From Paraglaciecola chathamensis S18K6 (GTDB lineage Bacteria > Pseudomonadota > Gammaproteobacteria > Enterobacterales > Alteromonadaceae): a stretch of DNA of 64,000 nt. How positions within the stretch are numbered: the stretch's first letter is position 1; each line of letters begins with the position of its first letter. Below the pieces are notes generated by a model. The model saw only the letters and a program-made list of their open reading frames with translations, was not told the DNA's origin and made no database searches. Location of the stretch: NCBI GenBank assembly GCA_000314955.1, contig BAEM01000014.1, positions 1 through 64,000 of the forward strand, read 5' to 3'. Positions 62,695 through 64,000 of the stretch are shown here, piece after piece. The translations under genes and the position numbers were made by a program.

Positions 62695-63936
62695 CTATGC
62701 CCGTACTTGCCCCGTGCCACTGACTAGGTATTTTTCAGCGGTTAGAGATTCAAGACCCATAGGGCCGTAAGCATGTAGTTTAGTCGTCGCGATGCCGATT
62801 TCAGCACCTAAGCCTAATTCACTACCATCTGAAAAACGCGATGACGCATTCACCATGACCACAGACGCATCTACTGTGCGCTGAAAACGCTTGGCGGTTA
62901 ACTCATTCTTAGTACAGATAACTTCTGTGTGATGGCTACCAAAGCGCGATATATGCTCAAAGGCGGCGTCAAGGTCATCAACAATACCCACTGCAATTTC
63001 AAGATCTAAGTATTCTTCACCGAACGCATCATCTTCTATGACTGTTGGGTTTTCAAAGTAACCAGCAGCTTTGGCACTGGCATTAATCTTAACTTGTTTG
63101 CTTTGTAATGCTGCGGCTGCAAGTGGTAAAAATGAGTCCGCAATATCTTTATGTACAATCAAACCTTCTAGTGCATTACACACGCCAGTACGATGGGTCT
63201 TACCGTTGACCAACAAATCTATAGCAGTCTGTAAATCTGCGTCTTTGTCTATGTAAAGATGACACACCCCTTTGAAGTGCTGAATAACAGGTATTTTACT
63301 GTTGTCAGTTACGTGACGAATTAATCCTTCACCACCGCGCGGAATAATCACGTCGATATACTCGTCTTGTTGCATCAGCTCCATCATCAACTCGCGGTCG
63401 GGATCCGGTACCACTGTGATTAATTCAACGGGTAAATTGTGCTTTTGCAAGACGTCTTGTAAAACAGCGGCAATTGCTTTACTGCTTCCTAAAGCTTCTT
63501 TACCACCACGTAAAATAACCCCGTTACCAGATTTGAAACACAAGGCACCTGCATCTGCAGTTACATTTGGACGAGCTTCATAAATCATACACACCACACC
63601 TAATGGAATGCGCATTTTGCTGATCTTCAAGCCATTGGGGCGCTCACCCACAACACGCTCAAGACCTGCTGGGTCGGGTAAAGACACTATGGTTTCAATA
63701 CCGGCCGCCATGCTTTCAACACGTTCTTCATTTAACGTTAAACGGTCGATCATAGCTGCACCTAAACCGTCTTTCTCGGCTTGAGCAAGATCCATTTTGT
63801 TGGCTGCATAAATGACTTCTGCGTTGGTTCGCAGTGCATCTGCCATGTCTTGTAAAACTTGGTTTTTGGTTTTTTCGTCTAATACTGCAAGTACTTTTGC
63901 AGCTTTTGCTGCGTTTTGCGCTAATTCTTTAATCAT
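62695..63936 (-). CDS. proA: gamma-glutamyl phosphate reductase
   Basis: Second step of proline synthesis: NADPH reduction of gamma-glutamyl phosphate to glutamate semialdehyde. 413 residues, the usual length. The catalytic Cys is in TGVCNALEGLIVH; family blocks CMIYEARPNVTADAGALCFKSGN and SRFSDGSELGLGAEIGI are intact. The ATG is two bases after the stop of an upstream frame, which suggests a proBA operon. Proline is also an osmolyte, in line with nhaA and the BCCT transporter in the window. Confidence 0.96.
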   Translation of the reverse strand: MIKELAQNAAKAAKVLAVLDEKTKNQVLQDMADALRTNAEVIYAANKMDLAQAEKDGLGAAMIDRLTLNEERVESMAAGIETIVSLPDPAGLERVVGERPNGLKISKMRIPLGVVCMIYEARPNVTADAGALCFKSGNGVILRGGKEALGSSKAIAAVLQDVLQKHNLPVELITVVPDPDRELMMELMQQDEYIDVIIPRGGEGLIRHVTDNSKIPVIQHFKGVCHLYIDKDADLQTAIDLLVNGKTHRTGVCNALEGLIVHKDIADSFLPLAAAALQSKQVKINASAKAAGYFENPTVIEDDAFGEEYLDLEIAVGIVDDLDAAFEHISRFGSHHTEVICTKNELTAKRFQRTVDASVVMVNASSRFSDGSELGLGAEIGIATTKLHAYGPMGLESLTAEKYLVSGTGQVRA

Positions 63937-63938
63937 GC

Positions 63939-64000
63939 TTATTGTTTCTCCAATACAGCGATATTTTTCTTCGAGATGATAGGACCTGTTTTATTTTGGA
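63939..64000 (-). CDS. 3-prime end of an upstream gene, probably proB
   Basis: The only frame open to the window edge with a stop next to proA ends KTGPIISKKNIAVLEKQ, with TAA two bases before the proA ATG. Position predicts proB (glutamate 5-kinase), the usual partner, but the 19 visible residues do not show a recognisable proB motif. Confidence 0.45.
   Translation of the reverse strand, partial: QNKTGPIISKKNIAVLEKQ

Overview
The window looks like a chromosomal piece of a marine gammaproteobacterium of the Alteromonadales (Paraglaciecola, Glaciecola or Pseudoalteromonas type). This is inferred from the TonB receptor of the Xanthomonas/Caulobacter class, several signalling proteins (GGDEF, EAL), the osmolyte and sodium transporters (BCCT, NhaA), an ABC sugar-alcohol operon, and the style of dispersed repeats. 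No rRNA, tRNA, CRISPR array or prophage was seen.

Layout. 1-1037: a 26-bp tandem hairpin array, a broken REP-associated transposase (RAYT) remnant and repeat debris. 1038-5988: BCCT transporter, diguanylate cyclase, MAPEG protein and a small secreted protein, separated by REP-like hairpins. 6277-11501: an AT-rich three-gene block with a Nudix-methyltransferase fusion, a 1105-residue PLD/SF2-helicase/LexA-like/DUF3427 protein and a membrane zinc-ribbon protein; this is the best candidate for an undescribed (possibly defence or nucleic-acid quality-control) system. 11545-16063: TonB receptor, FecR and FecI. 16389-23735: a large metallophosphoesterase lipoprotein and two paralogous porin plus PstS-like gene pairs around a TSUP permease, followed by a GGDEF-EAL protein; together they suggest surface signalling and phosphate or phospho-compound acquisition. 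26452-35299: porin, SmoEFGK-type ABC importer, HAD phosphatase, SorC regulator and fructokinase, a polyol or sugar uptake cluster with an internal terminator after the binding-protein gene. 35575-49917: LysR, unknown secreted protein, TetR with an RND efflux operon, an MFS exporter, TetR with GST and cupin genes, a 12-copy heptamer repeat and an intact RAYT. 50115-60942: a run of envelope and stress genes (BON, AKR, DUF2254, three very small membrane proteins or lipoproteins, EEP hydrolase, DUF748, YqaE/Pmp3, BrkB, MscS, MFS). 61068-64000: nhaA, proA and the probable end of proB.

Two repeat families run through the window. One is a REP-like hairpin with core GGGTGTC, whose probable mobiliser (RAYT) is intact at 48934-49917 and decayed at 204-541. 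The other is a MITE of about 266 bp with imperfect terminal repeats starting ATACCA(A/T)TCC, in at least seven full, truncated or decayed copies; its two full copies are nearly identical and inverted around 3.9 kb.

Regulation is readable at several places: matched TetR-type operators lie on the promoters of the RND operon and of the divergent tetR/GST pair, and the two porin/PstS-like cassettes share a similar promoter. Coordinates include stop codons; starts were moved to the codon with the best Shine-Dalgarno sequence where the longest frame was less likely.
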